Made by a program: the position numbers and the translations under genes. From the NCBI GenBank assembly GCA_027603945.1, contig JADIIU010000041.1, positions 41,347 to 105,346 on the forward strand: 64,000 nt of DNA. The letters are read 5' to 3'. This DNA comes from Terramyces sp. JEL0728. Its lineage: Eukaryota; Chytridiomycota; Chytridiomycetes; Rhizophydiales; Terramycetaceae. The notes below the pieces were generated by a model. It was not told the origin of the DNA, did no database searches, and saw only the letters and a list, made by a program, of their open reading frames with translations. Shown piece by piece: positions 9,126 to 21,900 of the stretch (position 1 is its first letter; every line of letters starts with the position of its first letter).

Positions 9126-11836
9126 ATGGGGACAATTCGCAAAAATAATTCGATAGACATCAACCAAATGGATGATGACCAGTTATCTCAAATGCTAGGA
9201 TTCGATGTCTCTGATTCGTCGGCACTGGAGAAGGCTATTTTTACAAACATCAACGAGGGAAACAGAGTAGCAATAGTAAATATATTTCAAAACTACCCCT
9301 CATCCACTTCCATTTTGCAAATATTACTAACCACTACCTATCCAAATAAAGACTATTTCTATACGCACGACCCAGAGGTCATAAGAGACGCAGACGAATT
9401 GTTGGGAGAAAGGTAATCGTAAATAACAAAGCTTGGAAAATTTAAATGCCATTCAGATAGCGTGTATTTTAGGAGAGGAAGATTTAGGTATGGATATACT
9501 GCAGTTTGTCAACGACTTTACGGAAGAAATCAATGCCAAGAAAATCTTGTATGAATTCATGGGAAGAATATGGGGCGATGGAAATACAACTTTGCATCTA
9601 GCTTCTTTTATGGGGATGAGCGACTTGGTTCAAATGATGATCGAACTTGGAGCGGCTGTTGGTAAAATCAATAATAGAAAGTACAAACCTGTGGATTGTG
9701 CTGGAGACGATGTGACAAGGACTGTGTTTGAGACTGCTATCGAAAGTAACAGATAGCTAATATTAGTTGACAGAGCGAAAAGGAAAAACGTTGGGAATTC
9801 TCCAAGTATTACAGATTTAGTGACAAGCTCTCCTCAAAGTAGCCAGATACTATCCCCACAAGCTATCAAGTCGCCTAATGACACTTCACCATTGACACCT
9901 AGCAAAGGCGTGGACGAGTCAAACAAAGGCCACAGCAAAAGCTCGTCTTTAGATTCTGGCCGCAGATCACCTGCAGGTTCGAAATCAAGAAGTAGTAGAG
10001 CCGGGACAGTGTCTTCCGCACAACCATTTAAAATTGATTCCCTCCTCCGAACGGATAGTTCGCAGAGTAGTTTACAAAAGAAACAAAGAAAGAACGTAAA
10101 GTTTGATAAAGGAGTGTTGCTGCTACATTTGTGTCAACATGGTGATAGTACTCAAGAATGCCGTGATCAAGTTTACGATTGCTTAGGAATTACAGAAAAT
10201 GAAACCAACAAATCGGCTTTCGATGTAAACAACTTATGCCTGCCTCAACAATGGCTCTCACCTCTGCACTTGGGTTGTTCGCATGGCAGACTAGAAATTG
10301 TAAAAATACTTCTTACGCGAACAAATGTCGCAGTGAATATTAGAGATAAAGAAGGATGGACCCCACTTCACTGCGCATCCGCAGAAGGCCATGTGGAAGT
10401 AATCAACCTGTTGGGAAGATGCCAAGGCTCTATATATGACACTGATCAATCTAATAAGGAGTGGACGTATGTATTAGATGGACCAATAAATTTGGTGCCA
10501 GTGAATGATGATGATGATTTACCTGAAGACGTAGCGCTAGAATCCAGAGCAAAAGAAATCAAAGCGATCTTTAAAAGTAGATATTGCTGATTTAGGTCTT
10601 TTAGAAAAATATCCTCCAAAGGAAGCGGAAGTCAACAATGAAGAGGATGAAGAGTCAGATAATGTAGAAGATGTTGCTCCATTGAAAAAATCGTTTAGCG
10701 ATAACTTGAAACGAATAGGATCTGTGATGAAATCATCAATGAGACACCAAAAGCGTGAGGAAGAGCAAAATGACGACGAAGAATCGCCAGAAAGCAAAAA
10801 CCCATCAAAACAAAGCGAACCTACAATAATACCCGCTCCTGTAATAGCTGCTACAAACTTACAACCCACAGAAAAGTCGATTCCTTTAAAAGCAGATCCG
10901 CTGCAGGAAATCACCAAAGAAGTTATTAATTCTAGCGGTCCAAACCTCAAATCTGAGAACAGAAATCGAGTCGCAGAGCCTATCCCTGCAAAACCTGCGG
11001 AGCCAGTTGCTGATTTGCCAAAAAAGCCTGTAATTTTGGGAAAGGAGTTAAAAGCAACCGCAGTGTCAATAGAACCAAAAAACAATTCAGAATTGGAAAA
11101 AGTAAACGCGAGGGACACTATCATTCAGCCCAAACCACAAGCAGAAAGTATTCCTATCCTCCGTCCCAAAGACGAACAGAAAACTTCCAATAGCAAGAAT
11201 ACTGTATCGATACCTTTATCCAATACCCCAAAAGTAGAAACAGAAATAAGTTATGAACCAGAAATAATCAAAACTCCAGTAAAGAATATCCAAAAAACAG
11301 GTAGCACATCAGAGCTTAAAAGCCCATTGAGAATCGAAATAGTTCGGGCTGAAGAAGAACAGCAATCACAGTTATCATTTGAGCAGTGGAAGCTTGCAAA
11401 CAAACATATCATGCTAGCTTCACCGATTGTTCCGAAAACACCTACAGATGGTTCTCGAAAAGAAAGATTGTCATATTTACGAAGCAAAACAAAACCAAAT
11501 AACGAATTAGACTTGGAAAGTGCAAAGCATTCTGCGGAACAAATGAGACGTCCGGTAGAGCTGCAAAGAAGGTCATCAAAGAGTAATAGAGACAAACCTA
11601 TCCTTGATCAAAGTGGATTTGGCGCGTCGTACTACATGAATGAACAAGCGGCTCCTGGAAAGGTGGAATCGATAAAGAAGGTGTTCACTGTGGAAAAGGA
11701 GAAGAGCAATGGTAGTCTGGAAAATCTCGCTACCGAAGGTGCTTTGCCTAGAATGGTTAGTTCTGTCAAAGACAAAATCAAAATGTTTCAACCTTCAGCG
11801 CAGAAAGTAACCGTTCCATCTTCAAAGTTAAAATAA
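9126..11836 (+). CDS. Ankyrin-repeat protein, putative PP1-targeting (MYPT-like)
   Basis: Four exons (introns 9413-9431, 9746-9766, 10577-10595) encode 883 residues. Ankyrin repeats are visible near residues 155-190 (NTTLHLASFMGMSDLVQMM) and 360-440 (SPLHLGCSHGRLEIVKILL; GWTPLHCASAEGHVEVINLL). Just before the second cluster is RKNVKFDKGVLLLHLCQHGD. KNVKF fits the RVxF docking motif for protein phosphatase 1, and its placement before ankyrin repeats, with the FDxG follow-on, is how MYPT/PPP1R12-type subunits begin. The C-terminal 450 residues are charged and disordered with Pro/Lys/Ser-rich stretches. A PP1 regulatory subunit is the best guess. Start chosen at MGTIRKNNS because upstream in-frame codons have no ATG. 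Confidence 0.7.
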
Positions 11837-11886
11837 TATACAAGAATTACCAAATTATTTTCACAATTTTGCAATTTTGATCAGCA

Positions 11887-14800
11887 ATGAATAATCAACA
11901 GCTGAAAACCTGGATTCACGATTCCTTGATGAAAATGACGGGAATGTCTGAAGAAACGATTGTAGATTACTTTGTTGCTTCAGCCAAAAAGGCCAAATCC
12001 CCGGAGCATTTACTGAAAACTTTGCAAAAGGTTGCGGATATTCAGAACCAGGAATTTGTTCAACAGCTCTACGGCAAATTCCCTCACCCAAATGAGCAAA
12101 CCTATCGCAAGCAGCAAGAGATTGAGCAAATCAAACTGCTGGAGAAAAACAAACGATTTGCATTGATCGAAGCAGAGCCAGAAAATTTCGAGTTAAAAAA
12201 GTCAAACAAGAAGCGAAAATTCCGAAAAGAAGACTTGAAAGAAAAGGAAAAGGCTTGGGAAGAGCCTGAAGAAGAATACTATTCAGAGGAAGACGAAGCG
12301 GAAGATGAAAGGGATAGGGATATCAGAGAAAGAGATGAACTTGACGAAAGAATCAAAATGAGAGACCTAGAGGGCAAACAATATAATGACAAATCTCAAG
12401 TCCTTGATGAAAAGGCTCGCTTAAGAAAGATTATTGCAGATGACAAGGAGGCAAGAAAAGAGATGATGGGATCTATTAGAGATCGGGCTAGATATGAATA
12501 CGTAAAAAAGAGAGAAATGGACAAGATCAAGCTACTTCGACAAGAAATCAAAGATGAAGAATTTCTATTCCAAGGAGAACGACTAACTGAAAAGGAAAGG
12601 AAAGCCCTGGAGATGAAAAAAATGATTCTTAGACTGGCGGAGGAAAGATTGTCTCTAGTTGACAAGAACGATGGATATGTCATGCCAGAGGACTTTATAA
12701 CCGAAAAAGGAAAGCTGGACAAGAAAAAGCAGGAATCAGTGTTATATAGCAGATATGAAGAACCAACAGAGAAGATTGTTTCTGAGCAAGACCAATGGGA
12801 AGAGAATCAAATACAGAAAAATGTTTCCAAGAAGCAGAAACAACAAGACGAGCTGGATTTCGAATATGTGTTTGACGAGAAGGAGCGGGTGGAATTTATC
12901 ATGCAGAAGGCTTTGGAAATGCAGAATAAGGAAGCAGTCCCCCAAATCAGTGCTGCACAACAGAAACAGCTCTCGATCATGGAAGTCAGAAAATCACTGC
13001 CAATGTACCAATTCAAAGATGACCTCTTGGATGCAATTAATAAATACCAAACACTGATTATTGTTGGAGAAACAGGATCCGGAAAGACGACACAGATTCC
13101 TCAATACTTGGCTGAAGCTGGCTATACCAAGGATGGAAAGAAAGTTGGTTGCACACAGCCTAGAAGAGTTGCGGCAATGTCGGTAGCTGCTAGAGTAGCC
13201 GAAGAGTTTGGCACAAAATTAGGTGCAGAAGTAGGGTATTCCATTCGTTTTGAAGATTGCACCTCGGAAAAAACGATGATCAAGTACATGACGGATGGAA
13301 TGCTTTTGCGAGAGTTTCTTACTGAGCCAGATTTGAGCTCCTATAGTTGTATTATTATAGATGAAGCACACGAACGGGCACTGCACTCGGATTTACTATT
13401 TGGGTTGGTCAAGGATATTGCCAGGTTTCGGCCAGACTTGAAGCTGTTAATATCTAGTGCAACAATGGATGCAGAAAAGTTTTCAGAATATTTCGATGAC
13501 GCACCGATATTTAATATCCCAGGAAGAAAGTTTCCTGTGGAAGTTTACCACACTGCAAACCCAGAAGCGAATTATTTGGCTGCAGCAATCACTACAATTA
13601 TGACGATCCATATTACGCAAGATAAAGGAGATATCTTGTTGTTTTTGACAGGACAAGAAGAGATAGAAAAAGTCCACGAAAGTTTAACTCAAATTTGTAA
13701 ATCACTGGGAAGCAAAATTAAAGAGCTTATTATTTGTCAGATTTACGCCAATTTGCCCTCGGATTTACAAGGAAAGATTTTTGAACCAACCCCAGAAGGC
13801 GCAAGAAAGGTGGTATTATCAACAAACATTGCAGAAACGTCAATCACTATTGATGGTGTGGTTTACGTGATAGATCCGGGATTCTGTAAACAGAATAATT
13901 ATAATCCTAGGACGGGTATGGAATCACTTGTGGTGGTACCTATTTCAAGAGCTTCTGCTAATCAAAGAAAAGGAAGAGCAGGTCGTGTTGGCCCAGGAAA
14001 ATGTTTCAGACTCTATACCGCATGGGCATACCAAAACGAATTGGAGGAAAGTACAGTTCCTGAAATTCAGCGAACCAATATGTGCTCAGTTGTATTGCTG
14101 TTGAAATCTTTTGGGATTGATGATTTGATGAGTTTTGACTTTATGGATGCACCTCCAGCGGATACGCTAATTAGATCTCTGGAACAGTTATATGCCCTTG
14201 GTGCTTTGAATGATCGTGGGGAGCTAACCAAATTAGGTCGTAGAATGGCGGAATTTCCAACTGACCCTATGCTAAGCAAAACCCTCATTGCAGCAGAAAA
14301 ATACCAGTGTACCGAAGAAATAGCTTCAATCATTGCAATGGTGTCTGTTGGCAATAGTGTATTTTACAGACCAAAGGACAAAGTTGTCATGGCTGATCAA
14401 GCTCGAAAGTCGTTCAACAGACCCGGAGGGGATCATTTTGCTCTCCTTGCAGTATGGGATACTTGGGTAGAAACTGGTTACGCTATGCAATGGTGTTACG
14501 AAAATTTCATACAGTATCGAACCATGAACAGGGCGAGAGCAGTAAGAGACCAGTTGGTTGGGCTGATGGAAAGGACGGAAGTGAAATTATTATCCAATCC
14601 TGACACTTCAAACGTGGTCCCCATTAAAAAGGCACTTACAGCTGGGTTCTTTTACCATACTGCAAGGCTGCAACGTTCGGGGGATTCGTATCGCACGATT
14701 AAAAGCCATCAGTCCGTTCTAATTCATCCTTCTTCTACTCTGTACGGTGAATTACATCGCTGGGTGCTGTATTATGAACTAGTTCTGACATCAAAAGAGT

Positions 14801-14922
14801 TTATGCGGCAATGTATCGATATTCAGCCTGAATGGCTGATGGAAGTGGCCCCGCACTACTATCAGCAAAAGGAGCTTGAAGATGATTCAAACAAAAAGCT
14901 GCCTAAAGGGTCTAGAAATTAG
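11887..14922 (+). CDS. PRP2: Spliceosomal DEAH-box RNA helicase PRP2/DHX16
   Basis: A single uninterrupted frame of 1011 residues. The N-terminal about 350 residues are acidic and charged, starting with the small helical domain of DHX16 ([24 protein letters not shown]). The helicase core shows motif [11 protein letters not shown], Ia [45 protein letters not shown] and [14 protein letters not shown], then the ratchet/OB-fold region ending [15 protein letters not shown]. This matches human DHX16 and yeast Prp2, which remodels the activated spliceosome just before the first splicing step with its G-patch partner Spp2. It is striking that this gene has no intron while nearly all its neighbours have several tiny ones. 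Confidence 0.96.
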   Translation: MNNQQLKTWIHDSLMKMTGMSEETIVDYFVASAKKAKSPEHLLKTLQKVADIQNQEFVQQLYGKFPHPNEQTYRKQQEIEQIKLLEKNKRFALIEAEPENFELKKSNKKRKFRKEDLKEKEKAWEEPEEEYYSEEDEAEDERDRDIRERDELDERIKMRDLEGKQYNDKSQVLDEKARLRKIIADDKEARKEMMGSIRDRARYEYVKKREMDKIKLLRQEIKDEEFLFQGERLTEKERKALEMKKMILRLAEERLSLVDKNDGYVMPEDFITEKGKLDKKKQESVLYSRYEEPTEKIVSEQDQWEENQIQKNVSKKQKQQDELDFEYVFDEKERVEFIMQKALEMQNKEAVPQISAAQQKQLSIMEVRKSLPMYQFKDDLLDAINKYQTLIIVGETGSGKTTQIPQYLAEAGYTKDGKKVGCTQPRRVAAMSVAARVAEEFGTKLGAEVGYSIRFEDCTSEKTMIKYMTDGMLLREFLTEPDLSSYSCIIIDEAHERALHSDLLFGLVKDIARFRPDLKLLISSATMDAEKFSEYFDDAPIFNIPGRKFPVEVYHTANPEANYLAAAITTIMTIHITQDKGDILLFLTGQEEIEKVHESLTQICKSLGSKIKELIICQIYANLPSDLQGKIFEPTPEGARKVVLSTNIAETSITIDGVVYVIDPGFCKQNNYNPRTGMESLVVVPISRASANQRKGRAGRVGPGKCFRLYTAWAYQNELEESTVPEIQRTNMCSVVLLLKSFGIDDLMSFDFMDAPPADTLIRSLEQLYALGALNDRGELTKLGRRMAEFPTDPMLSKTLIAAEKYQCTEEIASIIAMVSVGNSVFYRPKDKVVMADQARKSFNRPGGDHFALLAVWDTWVETGYAMQWCYENFIQYRTMNRARAVRDQLVGLMERTEVKLLSNPDTSNVVPIKKALTAGFFYHTARLQRSGDSYRTIKSHQSVLIHPSSTLYGELHRWVLYYELVLTSKEFMRQCIDIQPEWLMEVAPHYYQQKELEDDSNKKLPKGSRN

Positions 14923-15010
14923 CTCCATAATAAACTTTATTTTCTGGGCTCTTTTTGTGACGTGTGTGACATGGTTGCTTTTTCCAATAACCTTATTCTT
15001 TCCTTGCAAA

Positions 15011-18000
15011 ATGGCTGAACGGAGGCAGCGCAGAATACCAAGAAAGGCTCCAGAGGTACAAATGCATTGATTTCAGGATTCAAATTTAAGAGGGATTGTA
15101 ATGGAGGAAACTTTGAATTTGGACAGAACTACTAAAAGCACAAACAACTCTATGGACGATTTAAATGCTGAATTGGCGGATATTTTAAGCGATAGTTCTT
15201 CCAGAAGACTTCCTAGGGAAAGGAGACAAGTAACTGACCAGAGTGGGGGTCGTGAGCGGACGAGGTCTGAGGGCAGAACTGTAATTTATGATTAATGAAA
15301 GAGAAGACCAACTGAAGAACGACAAAAATTATTGGGAATTGCAGACAGCCAGCGGATGCAAATACCTTTAAATGACAGCAAATCCAACGACGATTCAGCG
15401 CGACGGCGGCGGGATGTGGAACGCCGAAATGTTCCAGACACTCGTAGGAATCTTGATAAGAGTACACTGAGAAGCACAGATTCATATTCAAGACGACGGG
15501 AAGATTCGGAAAAGTCAATTAACCGACGTGATGACATTTCTAGTCCGAGAACTTTAGTGGAAGACAAAAGAGATATCGGAAAAGGCAATACATCACCGAC
15601 TACGCCGAGGAGAAGTTCTCTTGCTTCTACGACATCAGGCTTCTTAAGTAAGGCTGTATCTTTCAAAATTGGGGCTTTATTTAATGAAAACGATCACACC
15701 GACAATGCTACAAGCTACACAAATGATAGTACGATGCCAGATTTGACCGATCCTGCCACAATATATTCCCTGTTAAGTCAAGCCAGTTTGGATGCTGAAG
15801 GTACCTGATATGTTGATTGCAGGATTCCCAATTCTTAACCCTGAAAGATATCAAGAGCAGAAGAAAAAACTCGTACAGATCACAAATACATTTTCATCCC
15901 TTCAGAACAAACTATCCCTTGAATTTAAAGTCAAAGAAGCTACCGAGAACATCTTGCGGTTCAATGCAGAAGACAAGAATCAAATAGCAGAAGCGCGAGA
16001 GCAATTGCGAAGGTCAGACCGAAAAATGAATGACATTTCGAAAGGTTAAGGAGATTATTAATGCAGATTTGTGGGTTGTGGTTGGCGATTTGATTGATGC
16101 AGAGCGAGGTGTACTAAAGCATTTAGCTGGGACTCTAAGATGGTATTTATAAAAGTAACTGTTAGGAGAGTGGAGGAGGCAAAGCAGGAAATGTCGGAGG
16201 CACCTACCCTTAAAGTTCGTCCTGATCAAGAAACCAAAAAGAAATTGATGTCTGCTGAAGAGAGAGTTCGAGAATTAGAAGCCCAAGTAAAGGTGTTAAA
16301 ATCAACAGTATCCAGATTAGAATTTGAACAGCAGCCATTGCGAGAATTAGCTGCAGATTCGCAGCGAGAGGCTAGGAAGGCAAGGGAAGACCGAGATGCA
16401 GTTAAACAGTCGGTTAAAGCTTCTCCAGACTCCCAGCCAAGCTCCTTAGAATTCAATCGCATCAAACTGGATTATGCAACTTGCAAGGCAGAATTGACAG
16501 ATGTGAAAGAAGAACTTGCAGCAATTAAAAATTCTCAGGCGAATTTGCAAATGCAACTGGAGCAAGATCAGCAACTTATTCAATCCAAGGATCGCACAAT
16601 TGCAAACTTGCTCTCTGAATTGGAGGAGGCTACAAACAAAGTCGAATTTTCCAGAGCCGGAGGTAGATTAATGGACAATACTCCTGGAAGCAACGCATCG
16701 CTAGGAAGAATGCTCGGACGAAAGAATAACGGCGAAAATAAAGTTGCCGAGAATGAACGAATGAATAGTATGATGGGAACTCAGTTGAAAGAAGCGGTTT
16801 TGGAACGAGAAAAGCTGAAATTAAAACTGGAGCAAGAAATCGAAAGGTCAAAGGATTTGGAGATGAAATTAAGGAATGCAGGTTCGAGGAATGATGACGA
16901 TACCGACCAAGAAGACAATAGCTTTTCAAGAAGCAGAAGTATTGCCTCACCTCGTTCCCGAAGAGCCAGAGGAATGGAAAGTATTGACGGCAATTTGGAA
17001 AGTAAGGTTGCAGAGTTGGAGCGGAAATTGCGTGAAAAAGGAAATGGGCTTGATCCAATTCAAGAAAGACAGCTGGTTGACATGCAAAGAAATATTGAGA
17101 ATTATTTGGGAATTAACCGTTCTGATTTCAAAATTTCAAACTTGAATGACAAACTTGGAATGTTGATTGAAAATAATCAAATATTGGAAAGAAAATTAAA
17201 GAATTCAGAAACAGAGTTGGCCATATTGGAAGATACCGTTACCAATCTGAAGACAAAAAGCAATCGAGCACTGGAAAATAACATGAAATCTTCTGGAATG
17301 GACGAGCTCAAAAGGCTAGAATTGGAATACAAAGATCTATCCAATGCGTATGTGGATGCAGAGAGAAAGTTGGCGTCAATGGCCGAGTTGAAAAAACTAT
17401 CAGACCAACAGGCAACCAAGATTTCTAAATTCCAAACTGATAGGGATACTGATTTTAAATTGCACGAGGCTCAAATGGAAGATTTAAGGACAAGTATGAA
17501 GAATGAATTGCAAAAAGTTAAAGACAAGCATGAGAGTGAAGTGAGTCGATTAAAAGATGATCACGAGCGTTCCATTCAACATTTTAGAGATCAGACTGGA
17601 AGGGAAAATGATGATCGAACCAAAAAGCAAACTAGGGAAATGGAAAATACCAGGGCTATGTGGGAAGAAGAGGCAAAGCAGAGTTTAGAGAAGAAAATAA
17701 AGCTTTTATCGGAACAGCACAAGTCAGAGCTGGAAGAAGTCGCTGCATTGGCCGATTTAGAAAAGACACGCTTCAAGTCTTCTTTCCAAAAGGAACAAAT
17801 CGAATCCAAAGCCAGGTTAGAACAAGCTGAGGAAGCGCTGGTCCTAGCAAGACAACAATTTTTTATTGAAAAAGAAAAAATTCAAGAGCAAGTCGAAGTT
17901 CTGGAAAAAGACATCACAGTGCTAAATCAAAAGGCAAAGACTGCGGCTGATGACTGGAGTGGAAAGAAATTGGACTATGAAAATATTATTGATAGTTTGC

Positions 18001-18839
18001 ATGACGAAATCGATCAATTCCAGCAGCAAATTCAGGATGTGAATCGTAAGTTGGAAATCAAATCGCGTGAATTGTTGGAAATACAAGGAATACAAGAGAT
18101 TGAAGTCAAGAAAATTAAATCAGACTATGAAGCGGAAATTTCAAACCTTTCTTCACGCATTTCGGAATTGGAAAACTCTGAAAACGAGCTGCAAAGATCG
18201 TTGCAAGAAAATAACGCAAAACTTCAAAACTCACAAGGAGATACCGAACAAATCAAAGCCGACTTTGAAGCCCAGAAAGCAAAACTACTGAAGGATATCG
18301 ATAGAGCCCAAGATGCAGTTGGCGACACCACAGATCAACTGGAAAGAGTACAAAGATTACTCAGAGATGTGAATGGCGATGTGGATAGGTATAGGAAACT
18401 GGCCGATAGCAGGGATGAAGAGTTGATTACTGTTAAGCGCCAAGTAATTTGCTATTTAATATAGTTGCGGCAAAAAGAAAAAGAGTTGACAGAGGGGGTA
18501 AAGTCTGGATCGTCGGAATCGTCCAATGTTCGGAAAATTTTAGATCAAAAAGATACGGAACTGGATAATTGCAGAGCGGAAATCCGAAGCTTGAACGGGG
18601 AAATTGCTACTCTTAATAGGAAACTGGAAGTAAAAGACCGGGAAATTGAAGAAGCAAAGTCCCAAATGCGACGCAATGCAGGGGCAGACCAGGATGAACA
18701 GACGCAGGAACTCAATCGCATGCAAGTCATGTTACTAGAACTTAAAACCACCAGGGTAGATCTTCTCGAGCAGTTGGATGATGCACAGCATGAAGCGGAA
18801 ATGCTCCGCAACGAACTCAAGGCATTGAAGGCCCAATAA
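15011..18839 (+). CDS. Uds1-domain (up-regulated during septation) coiled-coil protein
   Basis: Seven exons (introns 15056-15076, 15281-15301, 15801-15822, 16045-16066, 16143-16165, 18444-18464) join to 1232 residues. The first about 230 residues are basic and Ser/Arg-rich. Residues about 235-345 (SKAVSFKIGALFNE; PATIYSLLSQASLDAEGFPIL; the KVKEATENILRFN helix) match the fungal Uds1 domain found in proteins induced at septation. The remaining about 870 residues are almost continuous heptad-type coiled coil (ELEAQVKVLKSTVSRLE and similar). The family is fungal and is linked to septum or cell-tip organisation. In a zoosporic fungus the exact role is unknown. The start ATG at 15011 is the first in frame after the PRP2 stop. 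Confidence 0.8.
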
Positions 18840-18903
18840 TTTCACGTTGTATTGTAGTAAAGAACCAAGATAATATACTCACTCATAGACATTTATTCAT
18901 ACT

Positions 18904-21900
18904 TTATTGTTGACCCAGCAGCCTACCTGTCATTTTGAGCAACCCAATGCTGTCTTCGGATATATAGAGATTCTGGATTAGAAAAGTTATACCATATTCA
19001 TTGTTTGAAGTTTTTCAATTGAGCCAATTGTCTGCACTGTTTCTTGAACCGCCATCCCTTTCCTAATGCTTTTCAATAGCTGGATGCTGGACATTTCAAC
19101 GATATCTGCATTAATAGTAAGAGTACTGAATAATAAGCCAATCTTGTCCTTGATGTACCCAACAGATTCCGAAATCTTGATTCGATACATTTCTTGCCTC
19201 GCAGCCAAGCTGGCTTCTGCAGATAACTTTTCATTTTCAATTCTCGAGACTTCATTGATTTCCTCGATTGGTACTTGATCCAATTCAGCAATCTTATTTT
19301 CAATATTTTTCAATTCATTGGCCAGATGCAAAATCTGATCTACGCTGTAATTCAGTAATAAAGTGTATACTAAAGATTGTAATATTGGTTCTATTGTAAA
19401 CGCATTGATACCTTTCGTTTGAATTTTTAAGGTCTGAGGCACTGGCTTAACTTGCAGAAAGAGGAGCACATTCCTTGAGATTTGCTCTGAAAGGTGGAGC
19501 ACTTCTTCAGCAAAAACAGTCCGCTTTGTTCCGGCAACAAAGAATGGCAAGTAAATGTGGTCTTTAACCCTTTCAACTTCTTCAGATGGTTCTATTTTGT
19601 TGTGCCACTTGGTTCCAGAGAAAATCTCAAGCACATGAGTGAGAATTGCATCAAAAGTGTTCAAGCCTGGACCGGGAAACTAAAGTTAATCATAATCTAC
19701 TGGAATATGAACAAAGTTGAGTTGATGGCCAATCCATGCAAAAATCCCAGTGATCAACTTCAAATGTTTCATAGAGGACAGAGTAAGGAATTCGCACGAG
19801 TTTTTGATCAGAGAAAGGATGCTTCCGTGGTGGGCAAGTAGGAAAGATATCGCTTTCTTTACAACTGTAACATTTTCGGAGCTGAAATGCGACAATGTGA
19901 TGGCAATCAATTCCAAAGTATGCTTTATAATGCCATTGTACAAGATTACGGTGTTATCTTCAAACATAGAGCCTTTGCTTATATCATATTTTGGTATTTG
20001 GTCCAGGAAACGGCACTCGGTAAGTGTTTCCAATAGCTTGTGCTCTAACAGTCCTTCTGCTCCAGTTTTAGTTTCCGCAAATCTTTTCAAGAAACTCATT
20101 TTGGTTTCAAAGACATATCTGTTGACATCATTATCAGATCCTATGGTCAAAGTCGGTTACTTGTATTCATGATTACCCCGCAGAGGTTCTTGTCATCTAT
20201 TTGCTTGATAGTTTGGATGTAATGTCCCAAAAAATTTCTATGGCCCAGGAAGCTGAGCATTGGGTGAGGAGAATGGAAAGAAGCTGTATAGTACCAGTTT
20301 CCAAGAGCACACAGCTCGGTAAGGGCAGTGAATGCGACAGTCTGCCAAATATATTCAGAATCTGAAGCATCCCTGCAAATCTGTTCCCAGAAATTGCTCG
20401 ACTCCTTGAAAATAAACGCTGCTGCCTGATATAGTGCATCATCTACATTCCTGGATTGATTTGGATTGCTTGGAGCGGTATCCGGCTTGATATAAGTGAT
20501 TAATCTAATCAGTGCAATGTAATAGTTTCCACGGACGGCTGTTGAAGACGACTCGTTAGTAATGCAAGCTAAAATGCCCTTCAATATGTCAGAATGGAAG
20601 GAATCTAACGAGGCCATTGCAATGTTATCTTTGAACCCAACTACCAATCTTGATTTCTTGTCTGAAAGCAATTGTGAAATTAAGGAAACTGCTACTTGCG
20701 AAGGTCCAGCTCCAACGCATAAGGTACTGGAATCGTGATTAACTTTTTTGAATAGTTTTGTCAAGATTTCAAATATTCTTCTTTCGAGCAATTCGGCAGG
20801 GAAAATATCAGAGTACGATTTCATTGAAATGCGAATGAGTTTACACCAAGCCTCGGCTACGTGGAATCTAGCATAATTTAGCTTTTGAAGGTTGTTTTTT
20901 TCAATAATTATGTTTAGTAGCTCTGATGCCTGGTCTTGTGCGGCTAATCTTCCACCCGCTTGAATAATAGACCCGGCCTTTTCCATAAAGTCTATACGCA
21001 TTAAAAAGGCAAAATAAATTGCCGGGACATTGAAGATTTCAGCGCCGTGTTCATCTGATTTCATGAAATCAGCCAAAGCAAAATCATTGAATACTGTCTG
21101 GGTAAGATCTGTAATTGGCATTTGCGTCCCCCTGAAATTTAATGAATCCAGAATTGAAACAATTTTAGTGTTGATTTGTTCATATTCGCCTTGATAGTCT
21201 TCAGAATCCCAAAGCATTCCATTGACACTAGACATATTGAACAACAAGCCTATAATTCTCTGGCTAGTAGCACGCTGTTCAGACAATGCTGTGATGTGAA
21301 GCTCGAGAGCTAATATTTGCAAAAGCCAGGCGCATTGGTGTAATCTACTCACTTGGACATCAATATGTTCAACACTGTCGCTGTCATCAACAGTTTTGAA
21401 GAGTGAAATTTGTTTTGCAAAGAAATCGCACTCATTTCGAAGGAATCGAAGTGCTTGAGTGCTTGTCTTCTGGTCGAACGAAACCAAGTAAACTAAATGC
21501 AAACACTTTTCAGCCAATTGTGGGTGGGTAATATAAATGGAATCAGAATCTTCTCTTGTCAGCATATTTACGATTACTGCCAAACAGGTATTTTCTTTAG
21601 ATCTTGCTTCGATTTCCTTTGCTTTTGATTTCAACCCCAGCAAAAAGTGTGCAATATTAGGGCAGGTCTGAATAGAGACATTCCAGATCAATAAATCCAA
21701 AATTACCAGCTTAATTGAGTGGTTATACGAATGTTTGAATGCTAAAAGGTCAAAGTGATAACCGCTTGCTGTTGGTTGCTGGAAATTCTCTTGTTCATTG
21801 TTTTCAATTCCATCCACAGTAAGCCTATCAATAAAGCCTTGTAAAATCTGGTCACTGTACTTGGAAGCTTGAATAATCCCAACCAATCTGTTTGTATGTG

